NCBI RefSeq assembly: GCF_000526715.1
Contig: NZ_JAGP01000001.1
Location: forward strand, 1,054,001 to 1,118,000
Source: Hydrogenovibrio kuenenii DSM 12350
GTDB lineage: Bacteria; Pseudomonadota; Gammaproteobacteria; Thiomicrospirales; Thiomicrospiraceae
DNA: 64,000 nt
Reading direction: 5' to 3'
The notes beneath the pieces are model-generated. The model was not told the origin of the DNA. It saw nothing but the letters and a program-made list of their open reading frames with translations, and made no database searches. Made by a program: the position numbers and the translations under genes. Positions 8,719 to 19,568 of the stretch are shown here, piece by piece (the first letter of the stretch is position 1; each line of letters begins with the position of its first letter).

Positions 8719-9246
8719 ATGAATCGTAGAACTTTAATCAAAGCAATGCTCGGGTTAGGCACGGTTGGCGCATTATTGAATTTGTCGGCCTGTGGTGAAC
8801 AATTAATTCGTCCAGACGATAAACAAGTATTGGCTATGTTGCAGTTTGAAATGCCGGATTATGAGCCAACGAATGAAAGTGTACTTAAAAAGGTACAGCA
8901 ATGGATGAACAATCAAGCTAACAAGGGTGAAGACACATTAACCTTTGTATCTGCTAAAGAGAACGCTTTGAAAGCCAAGGGGATAGTTTCTATCCACATC
9001 AAAAACAAAGTGTTGAAAGTTGCGTTTATTGCCGATATTAGTGTCGTTAATGCTAACTTGATTCGCTTTAACGCATCGCATTTTAGAGATTTGCCGGGGC
9101 AACTAGAAGGTGAGTCGGATAAAGCCGCTGTGTTCTATGATCAAGTCAAAGATCAGGTACTAACATTGTGTGATCGCTTGGAAAATTACCTCGGCGAGGA
9201 TGTGGCAAGTCCTTTAGCGAATTTTCAGAAAAAGGACTTGATTTAA
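8719..9246 (+). CDS. Predicted lipoprotein of unknown function
   Basis: 175 residues. The N-terminus is a lipoprotein signal with lipobox LSAC (Cys25) and begins MNRRTLIK, which resembles a weak twin-arginine motif. The mature part is acidic and hydrophilic with no domain I recognise. It lies 11 bases after the M16C peptidase gene, so the two are likely expressed together, but no functional link can be read from the sequence. Confidence 0.65.
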   Translation: MNRRTLIKAMLGLGTVGALLNLSACGEQLIRPDDKQVLAMLQFEMPDYEPTNESVLKKVQQWMNNQANKGEDTLTFVSAKENALKAKGIVSIHIKNKVLKVAFIADISVVNANLIRFNASHFRDLPGQLEGESDKAAVFYDQVKDQVLTLCDRLENYLGEDVASPLANFQKKDLI

Positions 9247-9252
9247 AACCGA

Positions 9253-10425
9253 TTACTCTGCGTCTAGGATTTCAAAAAACTGTAGCTGCCATAAGTCAGC
9301 TAGCAGTTTTTGATTACCTGCGTGATCTAGATGCGGTGTTAGATCTTCTTGTAGGATGCGACGTTGGTTGGCAAGCAGCTGCAGAAATTCTGGTGTTGCA
9401 TCAAAATCCTGCCAAATCGCACTGTTGATATAAAGCGTTACATTCCGGTCTTCATTCAGGTAGGCAAAACGACAAACCGGATCACGCACAATGCCTTCAG
9501 CTTCACGTAATACATCAATCAAAGTTTCTATGTCAGATTGTTCGTCCTCTGATAAAGGTTCTGGTAATTGCTGCGCTGCTCCTTGATCTAATTGCGTTGC
9601 AAAGCGTCCAAACCAACGTTTTAGAGTGTCTTCGTCCTGCAAAGCAGATTGTAAAAGTGATTTAGCTTGTTGCCAGCTGCCTTCGGTGATTTCACCTGAT
9701 GCTGAGTCTTGCCAGTTTGGGTCTTGGTAAAGTGTTTGGAAGGCATTGTTTTCGGCAAGATAGTCACCAAAACTATCCCAAAGCTCCAAGCCTTTGTAAG
9801 TACGATACCCAATCGACCAAGTCATACAATCATCCGTTAAACTTACACCATGATGTCCCCATTTTGGCGGTACATAGAGCAGATCACCCGTTTCACAGAT
9901 GTAGTCGTCTTCAACAACAAAGCGTTCCATAAGGCGTAAATCAACGCCTTCAATGTAGTTTGAGAGCTCGCAATCTTGAGAAGTAAGTTTCCAATTACGT
10001 TTACCTGCAGCTTGCAGTAGAAATACATCGTAGTGATCGAAGTGAGGCCCAACATTGCCGCCAGTAGTGGCATAACTGATCATAATGTCATCAAGACGCC
10101 ACTGGGGAATGAAATCGAATTGTTCAAGCAAAGTACCAACGTCGGGAATTAGGCGATCCATCCCCTGAACCAGAAGTGTCCAGTTTTGTTCGGGAAGGGT
10201 GCCGTAAAAGTTTTCGTCAAAAGGACCAGATTTGAGTTCGTAGTCTTGATTGCCTTTCTGAATAACGATGCGGCTTTCGACTTCGTCTTCCAAAGATAAA
10301 CCAGCCAGCTCTTCAGCAGAAATTGGCGAAACAAAATTCGGAAAAGCGTTTTTAATCAGAAGGGGCTTTTTCTGCCAGTAATCTTTTAAAAAAACGTCTA
10401 GGGTAATGTTGCCAAAGTTCAGCAT
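9253..10425 (-). CDS. roxA: Ribosomal protein uL16 3-hydroxylase (JmjC/cupin oxygenase, YcfD type)
   Basis: A 390-residue Fe(II)/2-oxoglutarate-dependent oxygenase that in E. coli hydroxylates an arginine of ribosomal protein L16. The iron triad is visible as HFD at 128-130 (GPHFDHYDVFLLQ) and His191 in PPKWGHHGVS, on the JmjC double-stranded beta-helix. The C-terminal half is the helical dimerisation and winged-helix region of this family. It is convergent with the upstream lipoprotein gene and downstream of purB, from which it is separated by a terminator built from an inverted pair of the dispersed repeat. Confidence 0.9.
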   Translation of the reverse strand: MLNFGNITLDVFLKDYWQKKPLLIKNAFPNFVSPISAEELAGLSLEDEVESRIVIQKGNQDYELKSGPFDENFYGTLPEQNWTLLVQGMDRLIPDVGTLLEQFDFIPQWRLDDIMISYATTGGNVGPHFDHYDVFLLQAAGKRNWKLTSQDCELSNYIEGVDLRLMERFVVEDDYICETGDLLYVPPKWGHHGVSLTDDCMTWSIGYRTYKGLELWDSFGDYLAENNAFQTLYQDPNWQDSASGEITEGSWQQAKSLLQSALQDEDTLKRWFGRFATQLDQGAAQQLPEPLSEDEQSDIETLIDVLREAEGIVRDPVCRFAYLNEDRNVTLYINSAIWQDFDATPEFLQLLANQRRILQEDLTPHLDHAGNQKLLADLWQLQFFEILDAE

Positions 10426-10448
10426 GGTTTTTCCTGTCTATAAAATGA

Positions 10449-10502
10449 AAAAATCTGCCAGGCTGGGTCAAGATAAAAGCGACCCCAGCCTGGCAGATTT
10501 TT
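10449..10502 (-). terminator. purB terminator built from an inverted pair of dispersed repeats (copies 3 and 4)
   Basis: A plus-oriented repeat (10451-10467) and a minus-oriented one (10484-10500), both exact, form a 19-bp perfect stem (10449-10467 with 10484-10502) around a 16-base loop. A and T runs flank both sides, so it works as a terminator in either direction. It follows purB on the minus strand. Confidence 0.85.
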
Positions 10503-10524
10503 ATTATTTACTGTTTGAGTTGGC

Positions 10525-11925
<1,401 letters not shown>

Positions 11926-12104
11926 TTAGTTCCTTAATTCAATCAATTTAATGCCGCGTATTATAGCGTAAAACGTTGAAATTTTTCGAAGAAGCGTCGG
12001 TGTTTTTGTTTGATGTCGAAAGGGGAATGGTTGGGGAATGAAAGCATGAGAATGTACTCAATTACATACATCCTCACGAGTTTAAGCTGTAGGTTTAGGT
12101 TATA

Positions 12105-12797
12105 TCAAAATGCGTATCTTAGTCCTAATCCAATAAACTGAATTCTAGCAGCCTGAATTTTAATATCTGGAACAGTTGTTGAACCACTGGTGCTACTTTG
12201 TTGGTGGGTGTGATCACCTGTTGCGAAGTATCGATAACTGAAGCTAACATCCATTTTAGGTTTCACTTTCCAGTTTACACCTGCCATTGCTTGATAACCC
12301 CATACCCAAGAGTAGTGATCCGATGTCAGCGTTCCTGTCGTTGCTAGAGGTTTATAGGAAACATTGTTATGTACATCAACAGCACCTAAACCAGCACCAA
12401 GATACGGAGTGAAATTAGTGGTGTTTTTAAAATCCATTAGACCATTTACCATCAGGCTGTAATACTCTTCATGACCTGACTCATCAGTCTGTTGACCGTA
12501 GTGTCCAATAATCTCGTTAATAGTGGATTTCGCATAACCAAATTCACCTTCCAATCTATATTGCCCATAATGTTTTCCATAAGCGAACTTAAACGCAGTC
12601 GGAGAGTGGTAACTAATGTTTGACGTATACTTAGGTGTTGATCTTTTTGAATCCTGTTGCTGTCCTGTTTCCAGTTGCATAGAAACATAACTATCACTTC
12701 CAGCATAAGCTGATGTAGCCGTGAAAAACAATGCACCACTTGTTATTAACGCAACCCCTAAGGCTTTGTAAGCTGCTTTGTGATTTTTTATTGTCAT
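12105..12797 (-). CDS. Outer-membrane beta-barrel protein (OmpA/OmpW-like, about 8 strands)
   Basis: 230 residues with a cleavable signal peptide (hydrophobic core ALGVALITSGALFFTATSAYA, cleavage after about residue 32). The mature part alternates polar and aromatic residues as beta-barrel strands do and ends in the C-terminal AF expected for BAM-dependent insertion. GAGLGAVDVH and YRYFATGDH are typical strand-turn segments. No porin subfamily is certain. An AGGAGGTGAT ribosome-binding site, almost full anti-16S complement, precedes the start and suggests high expression. Confidence 0.75.
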   Translation of the reverse strand: MTIKNHKAAYKALGVALITSGALFFTATSAYAGSDSYVSMQLETGQQQDSKRSTPKYTSNISYHSPTAFKFAYGKHYGQYRLEGEFGYAKSTINEIIGHYGQQTDESGHEEYYSLMVNGLMDFKNTTNFTPYLGAGLGAVDVHNNVSYKPLATTGTLTSDHYSWVWGYQAMAGVNWKVKPKMDVSFSYRYFATGDHTHQQSSTSGSTTVPDIKIQAARIQFIGLGLRYAF

Positions 12798-13106
12798 ATC
12801 ACCTCCTTCAACCTTTTTTTAGCGATCAATCATTACTATCTCTAATTTTATTTTATACCCGTAATAACAAGGTGTTAAGTGAATTGACCGTTCGATGTTT
12901 CTACGCATGGCTTTATTGGTTATTTTTTGATGTAAAGCAAGAACCACCTTGGCAGTCGCTATTTATTTAAATAGAAAAATACCGTCATTGATGATAAAAA
13001 ACTAGGTGAATAAATAAGGAAAATTTGATATAGTTTATCCAAAAGTTAGTCAAGACTAATTATTTAATCATTCTAGTCAAATCTAAAAAATAAAGATAAA
13101 TAAATC
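12798..13106. other. 309-base intergenic region between divergent OMP and mntH genes
   Basis: It holds the OMP ribosome-binding site, a possible weak minus-strand promoter (TTAACA and TATAAA, complements of 12873-12878 and 12852-12857, spacer 15), and the operator-like boxes before mntH (13046-13086). No small gene or RNA was recognised. Confidence 0.5.
13046..13086 (+). promoter_or_regulatory. Twin operator-like boxes upstream of mntH
   Basis: TTAGTCAAGACTAA (13046-13059) is an inverted repeat with 6-base half sites. A related box CTAGTCAAATCTAA (13073-13086, 11 of 14 identical) starts 27 bases later, about 20 bases before the mntH start. The location suggests a metal-responsive repressor such as an MntR/DtxR-type protein, but the boxes do not exactly match a regulator consensus I know. 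Confidence 0.45.
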
Positions 13107-14378
13107 ATGAGTCATTCTGTTCAAACAACTCTGGATACGAAAAAATCGTTTTGGTTTTTTATAGGTCCGGCATTTCTGGTTTCCGTAGGGTATATGGATC
13201 CAGGTAACTGGGCGACCTCAATTGAAGCAGGTTCTCGTTATGGTTATGACCTTTTATGGGTCATCACACTGGCATCGTTGATTGCCATCTTGATGCAACT
13301 GTTGAGTGCGAAGTTGGGGATAGCAACGGGTAAAAATTTAGCGCAATTAATACGAACCGAAAATCCTGGTAAGGGTGGTACATTTCTATTGTCGACAGCA
13401 GCGCTTGCCATGGTCGCAACAGACCTAGCAGAGTTTTTAGGGGTCGCAGTCGCCCTAAACCTATTGTTTGATATTCCTTTGGTCTTCGCGATTTTCTTAA
13501 CCATTTTTGATGTTTTGCTCATCTTATGGCTTGAACGTTTTGGTTTCCGTTGGGTTGAAATGACCATTCTGGCATTTGTCGCAACCATTGGGTTGGGGTA
13601 TGTGGTTGAGTTGTGGCTGGCACAGCCGCAATGGGCTGATGTCGCTCAGGCAATGATTATCCCAAATGCGACGATTATGAATACCACGGCACTGTTTATT
13701 GCCATGGGGATTTTGGGTGCAACGGTTATGCCGCACAATTTGTATTTGCATTCTCATCAAGTGATGACGCGCCAAGAGGTTGCGGGTAATGCGGAAAACT
13801 CGCGCAAAAGATTCTACAAGATGATGAAGTGGGATACGGTACTGGCATTGGTTGCTGCGTGGTTGGTGAACTCAGCGATCTTGATTATGGCATCTGCAGC
13901 TTTCCATGAGAAAGGGTTGTTGATTACGGATATTGATGAAGCTTACAAAACGCTTGGGCCTTTATTGGGTGAAGCGGCTGCGTTGACTTTCGCCATTGCA
14001 CTATTAGCATCGGGGATTGCAAGTTCTACAACGGGAACACTGGCTGGGCAAATCGTTTTTGAATCCTTTTTCAAAAAACGTCGAATCAACATCTTCAAGA
14101 TTCGTGTTTATATTCGTTTGGCGACGATGATACCTGCGGCCATTGCAATTATGTTGAGTGCCAAGCCTTTAAGTCTACTGGTACTTTCTCAGGTTATTTT
14201 ATCTATGCAACTGCCCTTTGCGGTGATTCCTTTGGTACGCATGACATCCAATCCAATGCTAATGGGGGATTTGGTGAACGATGCGAAAACCAAAATAACA
14301 GCTTGGGCGGCAACCTCCATTATTGTTGCTTTGAACATATGGCTGTTGGTTATGTTGGCGATAGATGCGTTTAAGTAA
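13107..14378 (+). CDS. mntH: NRAMP-family divalent metal (Mn2+/Fe2+) transporter
   Basis: A 423-residue proton-coupled importer with about 11 membrane helices. The two unwound metal-binding helices are visible: MDPGNWATSIEAGSRYGYD in TM1 (DPGN motif) and GATVMPHNLYLHSHQ in TM6 (MPHN motif). The ribosome-binding site is weak. The gene is preceded by two similar operator-like boxes, pointing to metal regulation, and ends in a terminator made of two dispersed repeats. Confidence 0.93.
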   Translation: MSHSVQTTLDTKKSFWFFIGPAFLVSVGYMDPGNWATSIEAGSRYGYDLLWVITLASLIAILMQLLSAKLGIATGKNLAQLIRTENPGKGGTFLLSTAALAMVATDLAEFLGVAVALNLLFDIPLVFAIFLTIFDVLLILWLERFGFRWVEMTILAFVATIGLGYVVELWLAQPQWADVAQAMIIPNATIMNTTALFIAMGILGATVMPHNLYLHSHQVMTRQEVAGNAENSRKRFYKMMKWDTVLALVAAWLVNSAILIMASAAFHEKGLLITDIDEAYKTLGPLLGEAAALTFAIALLASGIASSTTGTLAGQIVFESFFKKRRINIFKIRVYIRLATMIPAAIAIMLSAKPLSLLVLSQVILSMQLPFAVIPLVRMTSNPMLMGDLVNDAKTKITAWAATSIIVALNIWLLVMLAIDAFK

Positions 14379-14413
14379 CTTGCGATAGGTTTTTTAGTCT
14401 TTTGAAACCGATT

Positions 14414-14462
14414 AACCTAGCCTGGTAGATTTTCATCAAAATCTGCCAGGCTGGGTTTTTTT
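14414..14462 (+). terminator. mntH terminator from a degenerate inverted repeat pair (copies 5 and 6)
   Basis: Arms 14414-14433 and 14438-14457 form a 20-bp RNA stem with a 4-base loop and a T run. The right arm holds an exact plus-oriented repeat (14439-14455). The left arm holds a minus-oriented copy with two changes (14416-14432), both C-to-T, so the RNA pairs remain as G-U. Confidence 0.88.
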
Positions 14463-14554
14463 ATTGTCTGACATCAGCTATTAATGCGTCTTGGCTGTCG
14501 TCATGACAGATGACTGTGGTAAAATAAGCCAACTTTATTTTTGAGGAAACTACT

Positions 14555-17140
14555 ATGCCACAATCCATGTTAGAAGCCTATCGTCAGCACGTGTCCGAGC
14601 GTGAAACTCAAGGAATTCCACCATTACCACTAGATGCAAAACAAACAGCGGAATTGGTCGAGTTAATTAAAAACCCTCCGGCTGGTGAAGAAGACTTTGT
14701 AGTGGATTTGCTGACAAATCGTGTGCCACCAGGCGTAGACGAAGCTTCTTATGTGAAAGCAAGTTTCTTGGCTGATGTGGCTAAGGGCACTGTTAAAGTA
14801 GATTTGATTTCTGCTAAAGAAGCTACTTTCCTATTAGGAACAATGCTGGGGGGATATAACGTCCTACCATTGATTGAACTTCTTGATTCTGACAATGTCG
14901 AAGTAGTGGAAGAAGCCGTTGCTGCACTTTCTAAAACCTTGCTGGTTTATGATGCGTATCACGATGTAGTAGAAAAATCTAAAACCAATGATTATGCAAT
15001 GCAGGTTGTAAAAGCTTGGGCAGATGCAGAGTGGTTTAACGCTAAGCCAAAAATGCCAGAAAGCATTACCGTTACCGTCTTTAAAGTGGAAGGGGAAACC
15101 AATACGGATGATCTTTCGCCTGCGACAGCAGCTTGGTCTCGTCCAGATATTCCATTGCACGCTAAAGAAATGCTAGTAGCTCGTATGGATGATGTTGATG
15201 GCACTATTGAGAGTCTAAAAGCAAAAGGGCATCCAGTTGCTTACGTAGGGGATGTCGTAGGTACAGGGTCTTCTCGTAAGTCTGCAATGAACTCTGTTAT
15301 GTGGTATTTCGGTGACGATATTCCTTATGTACCTAACAAGCGCCAAGGTGGTGTGGTACTAGGCGGTAAGATTGCGCCAATCTTCTTCAATACCGCAGAA
15401 GACTCTGGTTCACTGCCAATCGAATGTGATGTGGACCAAATGAATATGGGTGATGTGATTACTATTTATCCATACGAAGGTAAAATCACCAATGAAGCTG
15501 GTGAAACCATTTCAACTTTTGAATTGGCACCAGATACTATGCCGGACGAAGTCCGTGCTGGCGGTCGTGTTCCACTGATTATCGGTCGTGGATTAACGGA
15601 TAAGGCACGTCGTGCATTAGGTATGAAACCTTCTGATGTATTCATTCGCCCGCAAGATAAATCGCAAGCGGCACATGGTTATTCTTTAGCACAAAAAATG
15701 GTTGGAAAAGCTTGTGGTATTGAAGGTGTTCGCCCAGGTATGTACTGTGAACCACACATGACAACCGTGGGATCGCAAGATACCACCGGTGCAATGACAC
15801 GTGATGAAATGAAAGAATTAGCGTGTCTTGGTTTTTCTGCGGATTTGGTCATGCAGTCTTTCTGTCATACAGCAGCGTATCCGAAACCAGTTGATGTTAA
15901 GTTACAACATTCCTTGCCAGAGTTTATGACGAGCCGTGGTGGTGTTGCGTTACGCCCTGGTGACGGTGTTATTCACTCTTGGTTGAACCGTTTATTGCTA
16001 CCAGATACAGTCGGTACAGGTGGTGATTCCCATACGCGTTTCCCAATTGGAATTTCTTTTCCTGCGGGTTCAGGCTTGGTTGCTTTTGGTGCGACTTTAG
16101 GGGTTATGCCTTTGAATATGCCTGAATCGGTATTGGTTCGTTTTAAAGGGGAAATGCAGCCAGGTATCACACTTCGTGACTTGGTAAATGCAATTCCTTA
16201 CCAAGCTATTCAAGAAGGACTGTTGACGGTTGAGAAAAAAGGTAAGAAAAATATTTTCAACGGTCGTGTTTTGGAAATCGAAGGTCTGGAGCATTTGAAA
16301 GTAGAGCAAGCATTTGAGTTGTCTGATGCATCTGCTGAGCGTTCTGCAAACGGTTGTGTGGTGAAGCTGTCTGAAGAACCTATCATTGAATACTTGAAAT
16401 CAAACATGGCATTGATCGATTGGATGGTTGAAAACGGTTATCAAGATGCGCGTACGCTATTGCGCCGTCGTGATGAAATGCAGGCTTGGATCGACAGTCC
16501 AGAGTTGTTGGAAGCAGATGCCGATGCAGACTATGCCGCGGTAATCGAGATTGATTTGAACACCATTAAAGAACCAATTGTTGCTTGTCCTAACGATCCG
16601 GATGATGTGAAGTTATTGACACAGGTAACCGGTGAAAAGATTGATGAAGTCTTTATCGGTTCTTGTATGACGAACATTGGTCATTACCGTGCCGCTGGTA
16701 AAGTACTGGAAGGTATGAATAATGTACCAACGCGTTTGTGGATTGCGCCACCAACGAAGATGGATGAGCGTCAGTTGATCGAAGAAGGCTATTACAGCAC
16801 TTACGGTAAAGTAGGGGCGCGTACAGAAATGCCAGGTTGTTCGTTGTGTATGGGTAACCAAGCGCGAGTCGCAGACGGCGCGACCGTTTTCTCAACTTCA
16901 ACGCGTAACTTCCCGAACCGTTTGGGTAATGGTGCAAACGTTTATCTTGGCTCGGCAGAGCTTGCAGCGGTTTGTGCAGCAGAAGGGCGTATTCCAACGC
17001 TTGAAGAATACCTTGAAGCGGTGGCGATGTTGGATACCATGGCTGACGATGTTTATCGTTATCTGCAATTCGATGAAATGGCAGATTATGAAGTTGAGTC
17101 ACCTAAAAAGTTGTCTGATATTGGGGTTGCTGTAGCCTAA
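14555..17140 (+). CDS. acnB: Bifunctional aconitate hydratase 2 / 2-methylisocitrate dehydratase
   Basis: Interconverts citrate and isocitrate in the TCA cycle. The 861 residues have the AcnB order: N-terminal HEAT-like domain, the mobile swivel domain placed second ([12 protein letters not shown]), then the catalytic domains. The [4Fe-4S] ligands correspond to Cys704 (GSCMTNIGH), Cys762 and Cys765 (PGCSLCMGN), spaced as in E. coli AcnB. A GAGGAAACT ribosome-binding site precedes the start. It appears to be a single-gene unit ending in a strong terminator. Confidence 0.96.
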   Translation: MPQSMLEAYRQHVSERETQGIPPLPLDAKQTAELVELIKNPPAGEEDFVVDLLTNRVPPGVDEASYVKASFLADVAKGTVKVDLISAKEATFLLGTMLGGYNVLPLIELLDSDNVEVVEEAVAALSKTLLVYDAYHDVVEKSKTNDYAMQVVKAWADAEWFNAKPKMPESITVTVFKVEGETNTDDLSPATAAWSRPDIPLHAKEMLVARMDDVDGTIESLKAKGHPVAYVGDVVGTGSSRKSAMNSVMWYFGDDIPYVPNKRQGGVVLGGKIAPIFFNTAEDSGSLPIECDVDQMNMGDVITIYPYEGKITNEAGETISTFELAPDTMPDEVRAGGRVPLIIGRGLTDKARRALGMKPSDVFIRPQDKSQAAHGYSLAQKMVGKACGIEGVRPGMYCEPHMTTVGSQDTTGAMTRDEMKELACLGFSADLVMQSFCHTAAYPKPVDVKLQHSLPEFMTSRGGVALRPGDGVIHSWLNRLLLPDTVGTGGDSHTRFPIGISFPAGSGLVAFGATLGVMPLNMPESVLVRFKGEMQPGITLRDLVNAIPYQAIQEGLLTVEKKGKKNIFNGRVLEIEGLEHLKVEQAFELSDASAERSANGCVVKLSEEPIIEYLKSNMALIDWMVENGYQDARTLLRRRDEMQAWIDSPELLEADADADYAAVIEIDLNTIKEPIVACPNDPDDVKLLTQVTGEKIDEVFIGSCMTNIGHYRAAGKVLEGMNNVPTRLWIAPPTKMDERQLIEEGYYSTYGKVGARTEMPGCSLCMGNQARVADGATVFSTSTRNFPNRLGNGANVYLGSAELAAVCAAEGRIPTLEEYLEAVAMLDTMADDVYRYLQFDEMADYEVESPKKLSDIGVAVA

Positions 17141-17161
17141 GGGGCTATCGTAATACCCGCT

Positions 17162-17190
17162 AAAAAAGCCCGCTTTTTGCGGGCTTTTTT
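17162..17190. terminator. Bidirectional terminator between acnB and the diguanylate cyclase gene
   Basis: GCCCGC (17168-17173) pairs with GCGGGC (17179-17184), flanked by A6 and T6, so it can stop both convergent transcripts. Confidence 0.88.
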
Positions 17191-17191
17191 A

Positions 17192-18400
17192 TTATGGGGC
17201 GTCAGTAGGTTTTTCAGGTGGCATTTCTGTCGATAGGCAGTAGAAAACCTGATCGCCACCTCGTTTTTTAGCCTGATACATTGCTTTATCTGCCAAACGC
17301 AACAAACCGCTCACATCTAGCGCTTGTTTTGGTGCTTCTGAAACACCAATACTGGCTTGTGGATAGATAATTTTGTCTGCGACCTCAAGAGGTTGATGTA
17401 TTTTACTAAGTAAAGCATTTGCTGTGTTTTCAATATCAAAATCCTTATCCAGCACAACATAACTGATAATAAATTCATCTCCCCCCAATCGAGCTGCTTC
17501 AGCAACTTGACCTTGCTCATATAGATTATTTTCATTAAAGCTTTCAACAGAATGACGTAAGCAATTCGCTATGTGCTTCAAGACCATATCGCCTGTTTCG
17601 TGTCCGTAATGATCGTTTATGTGTTTAAACTTATCGGAATCCACCAGAAAAAAGAAGAGTCGAGCTTTTTTGTGATAAATGGCCTCTAGTGCCAGCTCGG
17701 AAGAAACTGTGAAGTAGCGTCGATTGTTCAATTCTGTGAGTGGGTCAAGGTAAGCCAAGTTTTCAAGCTGAACTTGTCTGTTTTTAAGGGCTTGAACCAA
17801 CGACTCATTTTCCAAGTTGGTGAGGTAGCTTTTTTTGATGCGGTTGTGAAACCTTAACGAGGTGCTGTAGACCAGAAAAGTGTAGATCAGCGTCATGACC
17901 ACAAAGTTTAAAGACAAATCCGGTGTTTCAAATAGGGCCCAGTAGTTCAATGCAATGATTGAGGGGAATGAGAAAAACAGGAAAGACATCAATAAATGAC
18001 TGTGCGTCGATAAAGAGACAATTGGCATTCCACCTAAAACCATTAGCAACATAAGCTGCATAACCAGTGGTTGGTCTAGGTTGTAAAAAAATATTAAACT
18101 TGCCCATACTAAACCAGCGGCCAAAGTAAGCATGTAGTTATATATTTTCAGGCTAGGCATTTTGTACTTTTTGCTACGGTATAAATACAAAATATAAAAA
18201 CGTAATGCAGCTATCCCTAGATTAACGAACAACCATGCAAACACCCATGCTGTAGGAGCAACATGAAGTAATGCATGAACAATCAAGAAAGCGGTAAAAA
18301 CGCCAAACACAAGCGTCACCAACATGCCACTCATCAACTCGTCAAACATGCGCTCGTTTACTTGTAAATCCAAGCGAGGTTCAGACGTTCCATTTGCCAT
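17192..18400 (-). CDS. Membrane-bound diguanylate cyclase (GGDEF)
   Basis: Predicted to make cyclic di-GMP from two GTP. The N-terminal part has about six hydrophobic helices (from about residue 25 to 180) without a sensor domain I recognise. The C-terminal GGDEF domain is intact: LDPLTELNNRRYF at its start, D-S-D-K-F-K-H-I-N-D-H-Y-G-H, then RLGGDEF. There is no RxxD inhibitory site just before GGDEF, so product inhibition is not expected. ATG at 18400 is chosen because AAAGGAGTGACT precedes it; an ATG 33 bases upstream has no such site. The encoded protein is 402 residues. Confidence 0.88.
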   Translation of the reverse strand: MANGTSEPRLDLQVNERMFDELMSGMLVTLVFGVFTAFLIVHALLHVAPTAWVFAWLFVNLGIAALRFYILYLYRSKKYKMPSLKIYNYMLTLAAGLVWASLIFFYNLDQPLVMQLMLLMVLGGMPIVSLSTHSHLLMSFLFFSFPSIIALNYWALFETPDLSLNFVVMTLIYTFLVYSTSLRFHNRIKKSYLTNLENESLVQALKNRQVQLENLAYLDPLTELNNRRYFTVSSELALEAIYHKKARLFFFLVDSDKFKHINDHYGHETGDMVLKHIANCLRHSVESFNENNLYEQGQVAEAARLGGDEFIISYVVLDKDFDIENTANALLSKIHQPLEVADKIIYPQASIGVSEAPKQALDVSGLLRLADKAMYQAKKRGGDQVFYCLSTEMPPEKPTDAP

Positions 18401-18509
18401 AGTCACTCCTTTTTTCTTTAGTATAGAACGCAAAAAAATAAGGAAAAATGGCTTTTAGATTAGATTTTGATATAAAGCAATTTACAAATGAATTGATTAT
18501 AAAAGGGAA

Positions 18510-18543
18510 GAAAAAGCCTCTTATTTATTTGGCATAAGAGGCT
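18510..18543 (-). terminator. Terminator of the SppA-type peptidase gene
   Basis: AGCCTCTTA (18515-18523) and TAAGAGGCT (18535-18543) form a perfect 9-bp stem. On the minus strand the stem is followed by five Ts, as expected for the gene ending at 18571. Confidence 0.8.
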
Positions 18544-18570
18544 GGTAGGCGTAATATTGAGAAATGAGTT

Positions 18571-19497
18571 TTAATAAAGTTGACTTAAGTACAAAGACAA
18601 CTTACTGGCCGTTTCAGTCGAAATATCGCCCATCATTTGCTCTATTAATGATTTATGCCCTTCATAGGTTTTCTCATTGGTGTTTTTGATAATATTTCTT
18701 TCAACATAACCTGTATCGCCAAGCCCATCAATTAAGCCATTTTTAACGGCATCATCACCCAGCCAAACCAAACCAGTGAAAGTGTCCTTATTGATTTTTA
18801 AGCGATCTCCTCGGCCTTTTTTCACTGTCTCAATAAACTGTTCATGTGTGCGATCCAAAATATTTTTTTGGAAAAATTCGCGACCAGATTTATCTTTTGC
18901 TGAGAAGGGGTCAATAAATGTTTTGTGGTCACCAGAGTGCATAGAACGATTTTCGATGCCTAACTTATCCATCAAGCCAGTAAAGCCAAAGGTATCCATG
19001 CGCACACCAATAGAGCCGATAATAGACCCTTTGTTGGCGAAGATTTTGTCGCCAGCAACGGCAATGTAATAGCAACCGGAAGCGCAAAGGTCTTGCACGA
19101 CAACGTACACAGGCTTTTTATATTTATTTTTTAAACGCGTGATTTCATCATTAATCATTGCTGCTTGTACCGGGCTACCACCAGGTGAGTTGGCTTTAAT
19201 GATGACTGCTTGTGTTTTAGGGTCAGAAAAAGCATTTCGTAACAAAGGGTTGATGCTATCCGCGCTGGTTTTAGAGCCAGGCATAATTGCACCTTGTAAA
19301 CTAACAATACCAACGTGCTTGCCAGATGACGATTCTTCTCCAGGCGTGACTTGGTTAACCAGCATACCGAGTGAAACCAAAATGTATAAAACAATAATGA
19401 TTTTTAGAAGGTTGCTCCAGCGACGACTCCAACGCTCTTGTTTAATAAAATTTTCTGCTGCGGTGGCGAGTCTGTCAAATGCCTTGTTTTGTTCCAT
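18571..19497 (-). CDS. sppA: Signal peptide peptidase SppA-type serine protease (S49, short form)
   Basis: A membrane-anchored protease that degrades cleaved signal peptides. It has one N-terminal transmembrane helix (about residues 31-48) and then a single S49 domain, like the short Bacillus SppA rather than the double-length E. coli one. The catalytic dyad is probably Ser140 (CASGCYYIA) and Lys192 (SGDHKTFIDPF), separated by 52 residues. NSPGG near 103 is also characteristic. The gene is divergent from uvrC with a 71-base gap. Confidence 0.88.
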   Translation of the reverse strand: MEQNKAFDRLATAAENFIKQERWSRRWSNLLKIIIVLYILVSLGMLVNQVTPGEESSSGKHVGIVSLQGAIMPGSKTSADSINPLLRNAFSDPKTQAVIIKANSPGGSPVQAAMINDEITRLKNKYKKPVYVVVQDLCASGCYYIAVAGDKIFANKGSIIGSIGVRMDTFGFTGLMDKLGIENRSMHSGDHKTFIDPFSAKDKSGREFFQKNILDRTHEQFIETVKKGRGDRLKINKDTFTGLVWLGDDAVKNGLIDGLGDTGYVERNIIKNTNEKTYEGHKSLIEQMMGDISTETASKLSLYLSQLY

Positions 19498-19568
19498 AGT
19501 AAAATTCCTGTCCGCTAAATTTCGATATAATAAAGCCCAATTAATTAACCGACTATTCTACTGGAAAC

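Noticed and set aside
16653-17102. 149-codon open frame antisense to acnB
   Set aside because: Antisense to the strongly conserved cysteine region of aconitase B; low-complexity shadow frame.
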